64,000 bases of DNA from Candidatus Gastranaerophilales bacterium (GTDB lineage: Bacteria; Cyanobacteriota; Vampirovibrionia; Gastranaerophilales; Gastranaerophilaceae). How positions within the stretch are numbered: position 1 is the first letter of the stretch; every line of letters begins with the position of its first letter. The translations under genes were made by a program, and so were the position numbers. The stretch covers positions 62,001 to 126,000 of the forward strand of contig CALVBS010000004.1 in assembly GCA_944325865.1 (NCBI GenBank), in the 5' to 3' direction. Under the pieces are notes generated by a model. That model saw nothing but the letters and a program-made list of their open reading frames with translations. It made no database searches and was not told the origin of the DNA. Shown in pieces: positions 7,956 to 16,269 of this stretch.

Positions 7956-8615
7956 CTATTCTGCTGCCTCTGCAGGTGCCTGAGGCGGAACTTCCTGTGG
8001 AGGTTGCCCGTCAGGACCCATAGGAGGTCTTGGTCCTAAGTCCTGAGGCGGAAACGGAGGTCTTTTGTGACAATCACAATTACATTTTTGCTGCTTTTTG
8101 AAATTCTTTTCGAAGTTTTTACGGCCTTCTGCTTTCATTTTCTTCAATTCTTTCTGCTGTTTTGCAGTAAGAATAGATTCAAATTCCTTCATATTCTGCA
8201 TTCTTAAATCGTGTGCCTGTTTATTTAACTCGCGAAGTTCAGAACGAATTTCATTAATTTTTTCCTGCTGCATTTCTACTGCCATTCTGGACATTCTGAT
8301 TGTTTTGATTTCCTGATGTTTTGCCTTAATTTGTTCCATGATAGGCTCCATCTGTTCATGGCCTTTTTGTCTGATTTCTTTAGCTTTAGCCTTCTGTTCA
8401 TCAGTCAAGTTTAAACGTTTTTCAAATTCAGCTTTTTTCTTAGCCATTTCAGGATTCATTTTTCTCGGCGGCTTTTGAACATTCGCTGGTGCCTGCTTTT
8501 CAACAGGAGCCTTTACTGTCGGAGTTTCTGACGGAGTTGTCGTTGCTTCCGCAGCAATACACTGTGTAGATACGGCAAAAGCCAGTAAACTTGCAAGTAA
8601 TAATGTTTTCTTCAT
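7956..8615 (-). CDS. Spy/CpxP-like (LTxxQ) periplasmic protein with C-terminal Cys/His and Pro-rich tail
   Basis: A 219-residue exported protein. A signal peptide covers about residues 1-22. A long helical domain follows with two LTxxQ-type motifs (LTDEQ at 70-74, LTAKQ at 149-153), the hallmark of the Spy/CpxP/CnrX group of periplasmic chaperones and metal or envelope-stress sensors. The tail holds C178-N-C-D-C-H183, a possible metal site, and then a proline-rich end. An upstream in-frame ATG overlaps the sigma gene; AAAGGA before MKKTLLLA decides the start at 8615. It is the third gene of an anti-sigma / sigma / Spy-like operon, so it is either the periplasmic sensor that feeds back on the sigma factor or its target. 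That role is inferred from comparable cnr-type operons. Confidence 0.8.
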   Translation of the reverse strand: MKKTLLLASLLAFAVSTQCIAAEATTTPSETPTVKAPVEKQAPANVQKPPRKMNPEMAKKKAEFEKRLNLTDEQKAKAKEIRQKGHEQMEPIMEQIKAKHQEIKTIRMSRMAVEMQQEKINEIRSELRELNKQAHDLRMQNMKEFESILTAKQQKELKKMKAEGRKNFEKNFKKQQKCNCDCHKRPPFPPQDLGPRPPMGPDGQPPQEVPPQAPAEAAE

Positions 8616-8634
8616 AAGTTGTCCTTTCTTTCTT

Positions 8635-9131
8635 CTACAGTAAATCACTTAACATTTCTGCCAATATTTTTTTCGCATTGTAAATACGGGATTTGATAGT
8701 ACCTACAGGACATTTAAGCCTTTTAGCACAATCTTCGTATGTATAACCGTAAATTTCACAATACACAATAACCTCTCTGAATTTTGGTTTCAGTTTGTTG
8801 ATGGCCTTGAGTATTCGCTGCTGTCTGTCATTTCTGACAAGTTTCAGTTCCGACCGGATTTTTTATCACGAATATTTTCAAATGTCTTGTCCTCTTCTGC
8901 CAGCAGACTCTCATGCCTGTTCACCGCAGATTTCAGATAATCTTTTGATACATTCTTTGCGATTGTCGTTATCCAGCCCTTAAAACTGCCCTTTTCTTTA
9001 TATTTTTCAGAATTTTTCCAAACTTTTAGATAGACTTCCTGTTCCAAATCCTCATTTTCTTCTTTGGTAATCATTCTGATTATGTTTTTAACATTTTCTT
9101 TATTTGTCTTGATGATTTCTTTAAAATCCAT
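8635..9131 (-). pseudogene. ECF-type RNA polymerase sigma factor, split by a one-base frameshift
   Basis: The first 95 codons encode sigma-70 region 2 (NEDLEQEVYLKVWKNSE, then GSFKGWITTIAKNVSKDYLK) and then stop at DKKSGRN. The next frame continues without a gap with SELKLVRNDRQQRILKAI, KPKFREVIVYCEIYGYTYE and CPVGTIKSRIYNAKKIL, a clear sigma region 4, ending with TAG at 8635-8637. Restoring one A in the six-A run (T6 on the plus strand, 8859-8864) joins the two halves into a normal 165-residue ECF factor. This is a true lesion, a sequencing or assembly error, or slippage. Its ATG overlaps the anti-sigma stop as TAATG, indicating translational coupling. A Spy-like gene follows 19 bases downstream. 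Confidence 0.88.
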
Positions 9132-9475
9132 TAATCCACCATAATAAACCCGTATGAATCAACAGGAAAACCGTAATCTTCCACACTTAAAGTTTGTCCG
9201 TATCGTAATGTGTCAGATATATCGGTATTAAAGTTAATCACACCGAGTATAGTACCACTCAACAGAATTGCAAAGGCCGCACAGGCAATTTTAAGTTTTG
9301 CGGAAGTTTTTCTCTTTGCAAGATACAGAGGTTTAACTTCCTGTATTAATGCCGAGACCTTTTCCAGCTTTGCCTCTTCCGCTCTGCAATCTTCACACTC
9401 TTCAAGATGTTTTCTCAAATCATCTTCACTTGAAAATGTAAACAATGCTTCGTATTTTGAACATTTTTCTTTCAT
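9131..9475 (-). CDS. Membrane anti-sigma factor with zinc-binding (ZAS) domain
   Basis: A 114-residue protein. The N-terminal cytoplasmic part carries C5 and the motif H23-x3-C27-x2-C30, matching the ZAS fold that sequesters ECF sigma factors. One transmembrane helix (about residues 60-79) leads to a short periplasmic tail. The gene is immediately upstream of the ECF sigma gene with overlapping stop and start codons, the reverse of the more common sigma-first order. GAGGT precedes the ATG. It would hold the sigma factor at the membrane until a periplasmic signal, perhaps via the Spy-like protein, releases it. Confidence 0.83.
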   Translation of the reverse strand: MKEKCSKYEALFTFSSEDDLRKHLEECEDCRAEEAKLEKVSALIQEVKPLYLAKRKTSAKLKIACAAFAILLSGTILGVINFNTDISDTLRYGQTLSVEDYGFPVDSYGFIMVD

Positions 9476-9594
9476 ATTTTAACCTCTATACTAATACAAC
9501 GATTTAAAATACAAAAAGTTCATTTTCAAAAAAAAATTTTTAATATATTATAACATATGTATTAAACACTAGCAAAAAAATATATTTACAAGTT

Positions 9595-10158
9595 TTGAGT
9601 AAGTCGGGAAAAATCATGTCATTCAATGAATTAATTAAAAGAACATGTAAAAAGCTTGGCGAAAATAACAAACCCACCTATGTTGTAATGGCTATTGCAG
9701 CAGTTAAGGGGATTTGCAGGCCTCTTTTTACCATGATGGACAAAACAGAATCACCTGAGACAAAAAAATATACGGCATTACGTGAAGGTTTGACAGAAGC
9801 GATAGCCATTCCGGCATACTGGGCATGCGGGGAAGCTGCAGGTAAATTAGCCAATCACCTGTACAAGAATGCCGGTCTTGCCAAAAGAGCAGAAAAGAAC
9901 CTTATGTTTATGGGAGTATGTACTGCAGCATTATTTGTAATTCCGGGGCTTTGCTCTGTCGCAATTAAACCTATAATGGACTACATTGGTATAAAAGCAC
10001 CGGATCATGAGAATAAAAATAGAACATCTGCACCGCTGCAGGAAAAACCTTTACAGCAGCAACAGTTAACATCACCGTTTTTTAATAACAGACAGTATCT
10101 TTCGTTACATAACTTTCAAAATAGGCCCTACACCGGTCTTAGAATAGGAGGCATGTAA
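9595..10158 (+). CDS. Hypothetical membrane-associated protein, paralogue of next gene
   Basis: A 187-residue protein of no recognised family. It has a hydrophobic helix at about residues 94-124 and a segment (MMDKTESPETKKYTALREGL) with a clear counterpart in the next gene (IDKDIDADTKQYAAAKEFL), so the two are tandem paralogues. The C-terminus is Gln/Pro-rich and probably disordered. The listed start is TTG; an ATG at 9616 (MSFNELIK) is an equally good start, and no strong ribosome site decides between them. The stop overlaps the next ATG by one base. A membrane association is predicted; the function is unknown. Confidence 0.65.
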   Translation: MSKSGKIMSFNELIKRTCKKLGENNKPTYVVMAIAAVKGICRPLFTMMDKTESPETKKYTALREGLTEAIAIPAYWACGEAAGKLANHLYKNAGLAKRAEKNLMFMGVCTAALFVIPGLCSVAIKPIMDYIGIKAPDHENKNRTSAPLQEKPLQQQQLTSPFFNNRQYLSLHNFQNRPYTGLRIGGM

Positions 10159-10808
10159 TGATAAACGGAATAAGCAGCCTTATTACAAGTTCCCAGCTTG
10201 CAAACATAGCACAGAACACCACCCAGTCAGTTGCGGTTGAAACTACGCTTAAATCAATAGGCAGACCGGGCTTTATTCTCATTGATAAAGATATTGATGC
10301 TGATACAAAACAATATGCAGCAGCAAAAGAATTTTTATATCAGGCAACATGTCTTGCGGTTTATATGGCATTGATTGTACCAATCTTCAAAAAAGGCGGA
10401 TTTAAGCTTGCCAAAAATGTTATATTCAAAAACACTCAGGGGTTTGAACATTTTAAAGATGTTAAAGAATACATGCATTACCGCAAACTTGCAGACAATC
10501 CATCCGTAAAAAACCGTATTAGCACACTCAATAAAGAAATTCTCAGTGAGGGTGAAGGCAAACTGGTTAAAGAAAAATATGATGAAACATTACTTACGGA
10601 ACTTGAGAAAAAATCTCCTGATAAGTTTGATTACGTAAAAGGTGCAGTTGAATTAAGCAACATAATCGGTTCTGTACTCGGTCTGGCAATCCTTGCTCCG
10701 CAGGTAAGCCATGCATTTATTCATCCGGCATTAAGATTTCTGGGATTAGAAGATAAATCTAAAAAACAGCATGCTGCTGAAAATAAACAGTTAAATCATA
10801 CTGTTTAA
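10158..10808 (+). CDS. Hypothetical membrane protein, paralogue of previous gene
   Basis: A 216-residue protein with two probable membrane helices, about residues 69-85 and 171-187, and a basic amphipathic region between them. The segment around GRPGFILIDKDIDADTKQY aligns with the previous protein (CRPLFTMMDKTESPETKKY), and a looser version (DRGGFAASFILQD) is present in the large protein at 12362. AGGAGG precedes the ATG, which overlaps the upstream stop as TAATG, so the two are translationally coupled. Its 3' end overlaps the convergent trmFO gene by 18 bases. No function can be assigned. Confidence 0.72.
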   Translation: MINGISSLITSSQLANIAQNTTQSVAVETTLKSIGRPGFILIDKDIDADTKQYAAAKEFLYQATCLAVYMALIVPIFKKGGFKLAKNVIFKNTQGFEHFKDVKEYMHYRKLADNPSVKNRISTLNKEILSEGEGKLVKEKYDETLLTELEKKSPDKFDYVKGAVELSNIIGSVLGLAILAPQVSHAFIHPALRFLGLEDKSKKQHAAENKQLNHTV

Positions 10809-12092
10809 ATATTCTAAGGAACGATTAACTATATATTCCGCCTTCAACTTTTTATTTTTGCGTTCTTTTTTAGGTAATTCAACAGGAGCTACTATCCCCC
10901 AGTTTGAATTAATCGGCTGGAACTTGTCATGGTTTTCATCCGTAATATATTGTGTCAAAGCACCCAGCATGGTTTCTTTCGGAAGGATTAAAAGACTCTT
11001 GCCTTCAATATAATTTGCCATATTAATCCCGGCAAGCATGCCTGAAGCTATAGATTCTGTGTAACCCTCAGTACCTGTAATTTGACCTGCAAAGAATAAA
11101 TTTTCTCTTTTTCTTGTCTGCAATGAAGGTTTCAATAACTGCGGAGAATTAATAAATGTGTTTCTATGCATAACACCGTATCTTACTATATTAACATTCT
11201 CCAAACCAGGTATTGATTGAAGCAGTTCTTTCTGGCTTCCCCATTTTAAATTAGTCTGAAAACCTACAAGATTAAACAGTGTTTTTGCCGAATTATCCTG
11301 TCTTAATTGAACAACCGCATAATTTTCAATTCCGGTTCTTTTATCAACAAGCCCTACAGGTTTCATAGGACCGAAACGCAGAGTATCCACTCCGCGGGAG
11401 GCCAAAACTTCTATAGGAAGACAACTTTCAAAAAACTTAGCATTCTTTTCAAACTCTTTTAATTCAATTTTGGGAGCATTAATTAATATATTATAAAACT
11501 TTTCATACTCATCTTTATTCATCGGACAATTTATATAGGAGGCTTCTCCCTTATCATAACGGCTTGCCCAAAAGGCTTTGTCAAAATCAATACTGTCTTT
11601 TTCAACTATAGGAGCAATAGCATCAAAAAAATGCAAATGCTCACTTTGTGTAAACTGTTTTATTGAGTCAGAAAGTTTTTCCGATGTAAGCGGCCCTGAA
11701 GCGACAATAACATTACCGTCAGGAATTTCATCAACTTCTTCTCTGATAATTTCTATATTTGAATCAGACTCAATCTTTTCCGTAACAGTTTTAGAAAACA
11801 CTTCTCTATCGATTGCAAGAGCATTTCCTGCCGGAACTGAATACTTTCTGGCAATTTGAATTAACTCCCCGCCCAAAAGCTCCATTTCCTTTTTCAAAAG
11901 TCCGGAAGCATTGGTACAATCGGAAGCCCCGAGACTGTTTGAACAAACAAATTCAGCAAACTTGTCTGTTTTATGTGCCCCTGTACTCTTAACAGGACGC
12001 ATTTCATAAAGCCTAACTTTTATGCCTCTTTTTGAAAGCTGTAAGGCCGCCTCACTTCCGGCAAGCCCAGCTCCGATAACCTTAACTTCCAT
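10791..12092 (-). CDS. trmFO: Methylenetetrahydrofolate--tRNA (uracil-5-)-methyltransferase TrmFO
   Basis: A 433-residue FAD- and folate-dependent enzyme that makes ribothymidine at position 54 of tRNA. The N-terminal dinucleotide-binding motif VIGAGLAGSEAALQL is followed by the family signature YEMRPVKSTGAHKTD and then FVCSNSLGA. Later GVMHRNTFINSP and FFAGQITGTEGYTESIASG complete the TrmFO pattern. The length is normal. It uses methylenetetrahydrofolate rather than SAM, as in most Firmicutes and cyanobacteria. No obvious ribosome site is visible. The gene is convergent with, and overlaps, the hypothetical gene ending at 10808. Confidence 0.95.
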   Translation of the reverse strand: MEVKVIGAGLAGSEAALQLSKRGIKVRLYEMRPVKSTGAHKTDKFAEFVCSNSLGASDCTNASGLLKKEMELLGGELIQIARKYSVPAGNALAIDREVFSKTVTEKIESDSNIEIIREEVDEIPDGNVIVASGPLTSEKLSDSIKQFTQSEHLHFFDAIAPIVEKDSIDFDKAFWASRYDKGEASYINCPMNKDEYEKFYNILINAPKIELKEFEKNAKFFESCLPIEVLASRGVDTLRFGPMKPVGLVDKRTGIENYAVVQLRQDNSAKTLFNLVGFQTNLKWGSQKELLQSIPGLENVNIVRYGVMHRNTFINSPQLLKPSLQTRKRENLFFAGQITGTEGYTESIASGMLAGINMANYIEGKSLLILPKETMLGALTQYITDENHDKFQPINSNWGIVAPVELPKKERKNKKLKAEYIVNRSLEYLNSMI

Positions 12093-12361
12093 ATTATTTA
12101 TTAAATCACAAATATATTTTTAGTAAAAACCTTCAAATATTTATTTAATAATAGAGTTTATTGCAATTTTGTAAACATATTATTATATTTGTAGTAAAAA
12201 ACTTGAAAAATTTATGAATAATAAGTATAATAATTACACTTAATATTAAGCTTGGTTTTTGTAAAAAAACTTAAAAAAGTCCCCCAAAAAGGCAATAAGT
12301 AAAACTTCATGGTTTTATATTAAATATGTGTAGATAGTTATGAAAATTAAAAAGTAGGGAT

Positions 12362-14428
12362 ATGGTAGTAAAAGCAATCAATACTGCGGCTATTGAATCC
12401 GCAAAAAACAGACGCCAAAATAATAATCAAAAAAATAACAATACCTTGTCATTTCAGGGAAGTTTCAATCCTATAGTTACATTAATGGATTCTATAGACA
12501 GAGGCGGTTTTGCAGCATCATTTATTTTGCAGGACGGTTTCGGTATGGTTGCTCCGCGTATTAAAGAAGGTTTGAACCGCGGAAGAGAAGTTGATGAAAA
12601 CGGCAAAAAACACGGGCCGTATAACTGGGAATTCGCAAGAAAAGAAGGCATCAGAGAAATTCTGAGCGGTCCGAGTGCATTTATTATCCCTGCAATTATG
12701 CTTCATTTTATCAAAAAGCATTCAGGAACCGCTAATAATGTATCTATTGATATGATTAAAGGGCTTGGTCAACATTTTGAAGAATTCGCCCAAAATAACA
12801 GCAGCATTATTAATGATACAGCTCAAACAAAAAAATTATTCTATAACAAAATTTTTGAAAATATAATACAGACTTCCACTCAGGAAATTATGCCTGACGG
12901 TGCAATTAAAAATACATTGTCAGATAAACAGGTTAAACAACTTGCGGAAGAATTCACCGCAAAAACCATAGAAATTGAAAATGCTAAATCAAAAGGATTT
13001 TTCAAAAAATTCATCGGTAAAGAAGTAAAAGGTTCTGCGGAAGATTTAACAGAAAACTTAACCGACAGGTTTATGTTATTAAGAAAAGAAAATCTCTCTC
13101 CGTCGGTTAATGAAATGACAGCAAGTCTTACTGCCTCCGGCCGAGAAAAACCTATTCAAAAAACCTTCGGTAAAATGATTGAATCAATGAAAGACTTCAC
13201 CGATGATGCAATCTCTTCTGCTCAAAAACGACTTTCTAAACATCCTGATACTAATATCGGTGAATATATCAGCAAATGGGTTTCTCATCGTACCGGTTCA
13301 AGATTTGTATCAAATATGTCTATGTTCCTTGCTGTTGTAGGATTTTACGCACTTATCCCAAAAATCTACAATCTTGGTTTGAAACATAATCCTGCAATCA
13401 AAGACGGCGAAACAGATACAAATACAACTAAACCGGCAGCAAACACAGCTACTACTGAGAAGACAAATAATACCGCTCAAACTGAGAAAAACGGGCAAAA
13501 TGTTGCATTCCAAGGTGCAGGCCTTCAAAAAGCTATCGGCAAAGCCGGCGATGTAGTTTCAAATTCAAGCTGGCTTAAAAAATTGTCTGATAAATTTGAA
13601 TTTAACGGCCCGCAAATGCCTGAATCGGCAATGTTAACATTGTTATTCGGATTCTGCCTGCCGGCAAGATACGTTAACCGTCAGGATGAATACGATGGAA
13701 AAGAAATTCTGGTACGTGATATTGCAAGCTTTTCTGCAATATTATTTGCAGCAGAAGCTTTAAAACGCGGATGCTCAGATATGTTTGCCAAAATTACCGG
13801 CCTTGCCCTCAATACAAAACCGGAAGACCACAACAAAACATTCCTGCACAAATTGAAAAATTACTTTACTCCTGCAGGCGGCGTTAACGTTTTAAAAAGT
13901 GAAGCTATTATCTCTAAATATTCCAATATTGATAAATACAAAGACGGTATAAACGGATTCTTTGAATTTATTGAAAATAACGGCGGCAACATAAGAAAAG
14001 TTTTAAGACTTGATAAAACTGTTAAAGCAAATGCCGAAGCCATAGTTGGTAAACCTCTAAAACAGGCTAGCATTGATGAAATTAAAACGGCATTTAAAAA
14101 TGTTAAAAATACTGATGCACTCAATAATATCTACAATGTATTCAAAAACAAAAGCAATAAATATGTTAATATTGCAAAAACCTCTAACAGTACATTCGGA
14201 TTTCTTTCTACATTAGTACTTGTACCGTCATTTATGATATGGCTTGCAAGATACTGTGATAAGATGACAAAACGAGACAGAGCAAGGGACAAGGCAGAAA
14301 AAGCCGCAGCTGAACAAAATCAAACACAGATTCAAGCATCACAAACCCAGCAAAATCAGGTTCAACAAGGACAAAAAATAAATACTATTGTAGCTCAACC
14401 TACAATGGCAGGTTTTTTGAACAACTAA
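12362..14428 (+). CDS. Large hypothetical membrane protein with two FQG motifs
   Basis: A 688-residue protein without a recognised family. Residues about 16-30 are an Asn/Gln-rich start leading to the F31-Q-G motif; a second copy (VAFQG, F383) follows a Thr/Asn-rich linker at about 350-380, so the protein seems built from two similar halves. Hydrophobic helices lie near 105-118, 318-338, 420-440, 455-470 and 615-635. The start of each half (PIVTLMDSIDRGGF) loosely resembles the paralogous pair at 9595-10808. The C-terminus is a Gln-rich tail. A short AGGGAT precedes the ATG. It is probably a membrane protein of this lineage; its role is unknown. Confidence 0.7.
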   Translation: MVVKAINTAAIESAKNRRQNNNQKNNNTLSFQGSFNPIVTLMDSIDRGGFAASFILQDGFGMVAPRIKEGLNRGREVDENGKKHGPYNWEFARKEGIREILSGPSAFIIPAIMLHFIKKHSGTANNVSIDMIKGLGQHFEEFAQNNSSIINDTAQTKKLFYNKIFENIIQTSTQEIMPDGAIKNTLSDKQVKQLAEEFTAKTIEIENAKSKGFFKKFIGKEVKGSAEDLTENLTDRFMLLRKENLSPSVNEMTASLTASGREKPIQKTFGKMIESMKDFTDDAISSAQKRLSKHPDTNIGEYISKWVSHRTGSRFVSNMSMFLAVVGFYALIPKIYNLGLKHNPAIKDGETDTNTTKPAANTATTEKTNNTAQTEKNGQNVAFQGAGLQKAIGKAGDVVSNSSWLKKLSDKFEFNGPQMPESAMLTLLFGFCLPARYVNRQDEYDGKEILVRDIASFSAILFAAEALKRGCSDMFAKITGLALNTKPEDHNKTFLHKLKNYFTPAGGVNVLKSEAIISKYSNIDKYKDGINGFFEFIENNGGNIRKVLRLDKTVKANAEAIVGKPLKQASIDEIKTAFKNVKNTDALNNIYNVFKNKSNKYVNIAKTSNSTFGFLSTLVLVPSFMIWLARYCDKMTKRDRARDKAEKAAAEQNQTQIQASQTQQNQVQQGQKINTIVAQPTMAGFLNN

Positions 14429-14452
14429 GAAGCCAGTAGTCGAAACAATTTA

Positions 14453-14482
14453 AAAAGGACGGATTTATAAATCCGTCCTTTT
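14453..14482. terminator. Bidirectional terminator, 30-bp perfect palindrome
   Basis: AAAAGGACGGATTTA followed directly by its reverse complement. It sits between two convergent genes and has A and T runs at both ends, so it can stop transcription from both sides. Confidence 0.9.
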
Positions 14483-14498
14483 CAAATTACAAAATTTA

Positions 14499-14702
14499 TT
14501 ATTCTTCAATTAAAGCATTAATATCAGCTACCATAGCCTCAGGATCAAATCCATGAACTCTGGCACCTGCTTCAAGGTTTTCAAATCTTGCAGCAGCACA
14601 ACCGATACAGCCAAGACCGTATTTTTGGAAAATTTCAATGCTCTGAGGATATGCCTGTACTATATCCATAATATTCATTTCTTTTGTAACTTTTCCTGCC
14701 AT
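14499..14702 (-). CDS. DUF1858 / hybrid-cluster-protein-associated redox disulfide protein
   Basis: A 67-residue protein. MNIMDIVQAYPQSIEIFQKYGLGCIGC matches the small DUF1858 family, with a redox or metal CxxC pair at C32 and C35. Family members occur alone or fused to hybrid-cluster, ScdA-like or DUF438 proteins and are linked to nitrosative stress and iron-sulfur repair, although the biochemical role is not settled. An upstream in-frame ATG would add 18 residues; AGGAGA directly before MAGKVTKE favours the shorter form. It is a single gene, convergent with the large membrane protein. Confidence 0.85.
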   Translation of the reverse strand: MAGKVTKEMNIMDIVQAYPQSIEIFQKYGLGCIGCAAARFENLEAGARVHGFDPEAMVADINALIEE

Positions 14703-14776
14703 AATATTTCTCCTTTTATTGACTTTTACACATTTATCATTAAACACATTATACAATAAAAAAGAAGGATGTGTAT

Positions 14777-14938
14777 ATGGAATTATTAAAAAAATTTTTT
14801 AAAGATGACGACAAAGTAGTGGGCTTGTGTGCGTTCAGAAAAGAAGAAAAACGCCGCAATTTCAGCAATTTTACATTTTCCGGACAAAAACTGGTATTCT
14901 ATACCAATACAAAAAACAACTTTCTTTTAGGTACATAG
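14777..14938 (+). CDS. Small basic protein, 53 residues, function unknown
   Basis: A short reading frame starting MELLKKFFKDDDKVVGLCAF and ending NNFLLGT. AAGGA lies seven bases before the ATG and a hairpin follows the stop directly, which supports a real gene. The end of the protein (SGQKLVFYTNTKNNF) looks like a beta-hairpin. There is no recognised family. It lies between two minus-strand genes and could use a promoter in the 74-base gap upstream. Confidence rests on the ribosome site and terminator only. Confidence 0.5.
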   Translation: MELLKKFFKDDDKVVGLCAFRKEEKRRNFSNFTFSGQKLVFYTNTKNNFLLGT

Positions 14939-14942
14939 CAAA

Positions 14943-14969
14943 AAAGCAGCCGAAAATATCGACTGCTTT
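14943..14969. terminator. Bidirectional terminator
   Basis: AAAGCAG pairs with CTGCTTT around a 13-base loop that can extend the stem (CGA with TCG). A and T runs flank it. It lies between the small plus-strand gene and the minus-strand gene ending at 14994. Confidence 0.75.
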
Positions 14970-14993
14970 AATTTATATTCGAGATTGCATTAA

Positions 14994-15197
14994 TTACGCC
15001 ATTAAATCGAGTTTATGTGCCAGTGTTTCAGAACCTGCAACCTTAGGATGTTCCAAATGATATGGTGAATTACCGGCACTAAATGCTTGTGCCATAAACG
15101 GATTAGAAACTTGAGCCTGTTCCGCTCTTTGAGCTTCTTTAAAATTTACCGGTTGTGTTCTAAACAGATTAATTGCTTGAATTGGTGATATTCCCAT
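14994..15197 (-). CDS. Small paralogous protein A (QPVxF family)
   Basis: A 67-residue protein clearly related to the product of 15288-15494. Shared features are IQA-x-x-LF, then QPV-x-F at residues 15-19, a variable Gln/Asn-rich middle, and a C-terminal block Y-x-LE-x-P-x-V-x-GS...L...LD-x-x-A. There is no signal peptide or membrane helix. GGGGA lies ahead of the ATG. I know of no named family; the conserved ends suggest a binding peptide at each terminus. The two genes are tandem, 90 bases apart. Confidence 0.65.
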   Translation of the reverse strand: MGISPIQAINLFRTQPVNFKEAQRAEQAQVSNPFMAQAFSAGNSPYHLEHPKVAGSETLAHKLDLMA

Positions 15198-15287
15198 AAT
15201 TAATTCCCCATTAATTTATCCCTATATTATAATAAAAACAATTTCAAATCAAAAATTGCCTGAATTTGCCTTTAATATTAAGAAATA

Positions 15288-15494
15288 TTAAGCTCTAAAA
15301 TCCAAAGATTTGCCGAGAACGGGACTTCCCTCAACCGACGGATATTCCAGATTGTATGCCCCACGCATAAAAAAGTTAGCATTCTGATTGAATGTTGTTT
15401 CCTGCGGGCGTCTGCCGTTAGAGCCTTCATTAAACGAAACAGGCTGAACTTTAAATAATTGTTGTGCTTGAATAGCCTTAATTGAATCTAACAT
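15288..15494 (-). CDS. Small paralogous protein B (QPVxF family)
   Basis: A 68-residue paralogue of the protein at 14994-15197, with the same layout: IQAQQLF, QPVSF (F21), variable middle, and the C-terminal block YNLEYPSVEGS. Identity is concentrated in the two ends, which argues that both genes are translated and selected. The middle differs in sequence and charge. No domain is recognised. A gap of about 100 bases separates it from the DUF151 gene upstream. Confidence 0.65.
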   Translation of the reverse strand: MLDSIKAIQAQQLFKVQPVSFNEGSNGRRPQETTFNQNANFFMRGAYNLEYPSVEGSPVLGKSLDFRA

Positions 15495-15596
15495 ATAGCT
15501 TCTCTTCTTTTATTCTCTCAAATATATAAAACAAAATTTCCGTCCGTGAATTTCACAAACAGAAATTTTTGTTACATTTTTAATATTTAAACAAGT

Positions 15597-16112
15597 TTAC
15601 TGATCACTTTCGTGATGATCTTTATCTTTCATCAATTTTGCAAAATCCGATGGCTTAATACTCTGGACGAATTTTTTAAACTCCTGAGCCTCGGCCTCAT
15701 CTTTTGCTGAATCCGTTGACACCGAACCGTTTGAGATAACGTTGGCCGTAACAAAAATAGGAGCATCTACTCGTATTGCAAGAGCAATGGCATCAGACGG
15801 TCTGGAGTCAATTTCAAGAACTTCGTCATTATCATTAACAAGAAAAATAGTTGCAAAATACGTATCTTTTTCAACATCGTTAATTTCAATTCTATCGATT
15901 TTATAACCTGTTTTTTCAATAATATTAATAATCAAATCATGAGTCATTGGACGTGCAACAGTAAGATTTTCAATTTTTCTTATAATAGCACTTGCCTCAG
16001 CAGAACCAATCCAAATAGGCAGAGCCTTTCTGTTTTCCTTATCATGAAGTACAACAATAGGCGAACCGGTTCTTGTATCAAGAGCTATACCCATAACTTT
16101 CATTTCAATCAT
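15597..16112 (-). CDS. Bifunctional nuclease family (DUF151) protein
   Basis: A 171-residue protein of the BFN/DUF151 family. The core is visible as RTGSPIVVLHD, ALPIWIGSAEASAI, RPMTHDLIINIIEKTGY and EIDSRPSDAIALAIRVDAPIFV. Plant members have RNase and DNase activity, and bacterial members occur widely in cyanobacteria, Thermotoga and Actinobacteria. The last 40 residues are charged and probably flexible. AAAGG precedes the ATG. It stands alone, next to tRNA-Ser, which is on the other strand. Confidence 0.92.
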   Translation of the reverse strand: MIEMKVMGIALDTRTGSPIVVLHDKENRKALPIWIGSAEASAIIRKIENLTVARPMTHDLIINIIEKTGYKIDRIEINDVEKDTYFATIFLVNDNDEVLEIDSRPSDAIALAIRVDAPIFVTANVISNGSVSTDSAKDEAEAQEFKKFVQSIKPSDFAKLMKDKDHHESDQ

Positions 16113-16269
16113 ATATAAAAACCTTTCTGAATTTAACGTAATAAAAAGACAAACTATACAAATATTATAGACTAAAAAAATAAATAAAAAAGATTTACGA
16201 AAAAAAATATTTATGCTAAAATAGAAACAGAGCTGAAAATATACAGCATGACAATAAAATAGAGGAAAT

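Noticed and set aside
8859-8864. Programmed -1 frameshifting in the sigma gene
   Set aside because: The zero-frame codons GAT AAA AAA TCC do not give a standard X-XXY-YYZ heptamer, and six A bases are short for transcriptional slippage; a mutation or sequencing error is simpler.
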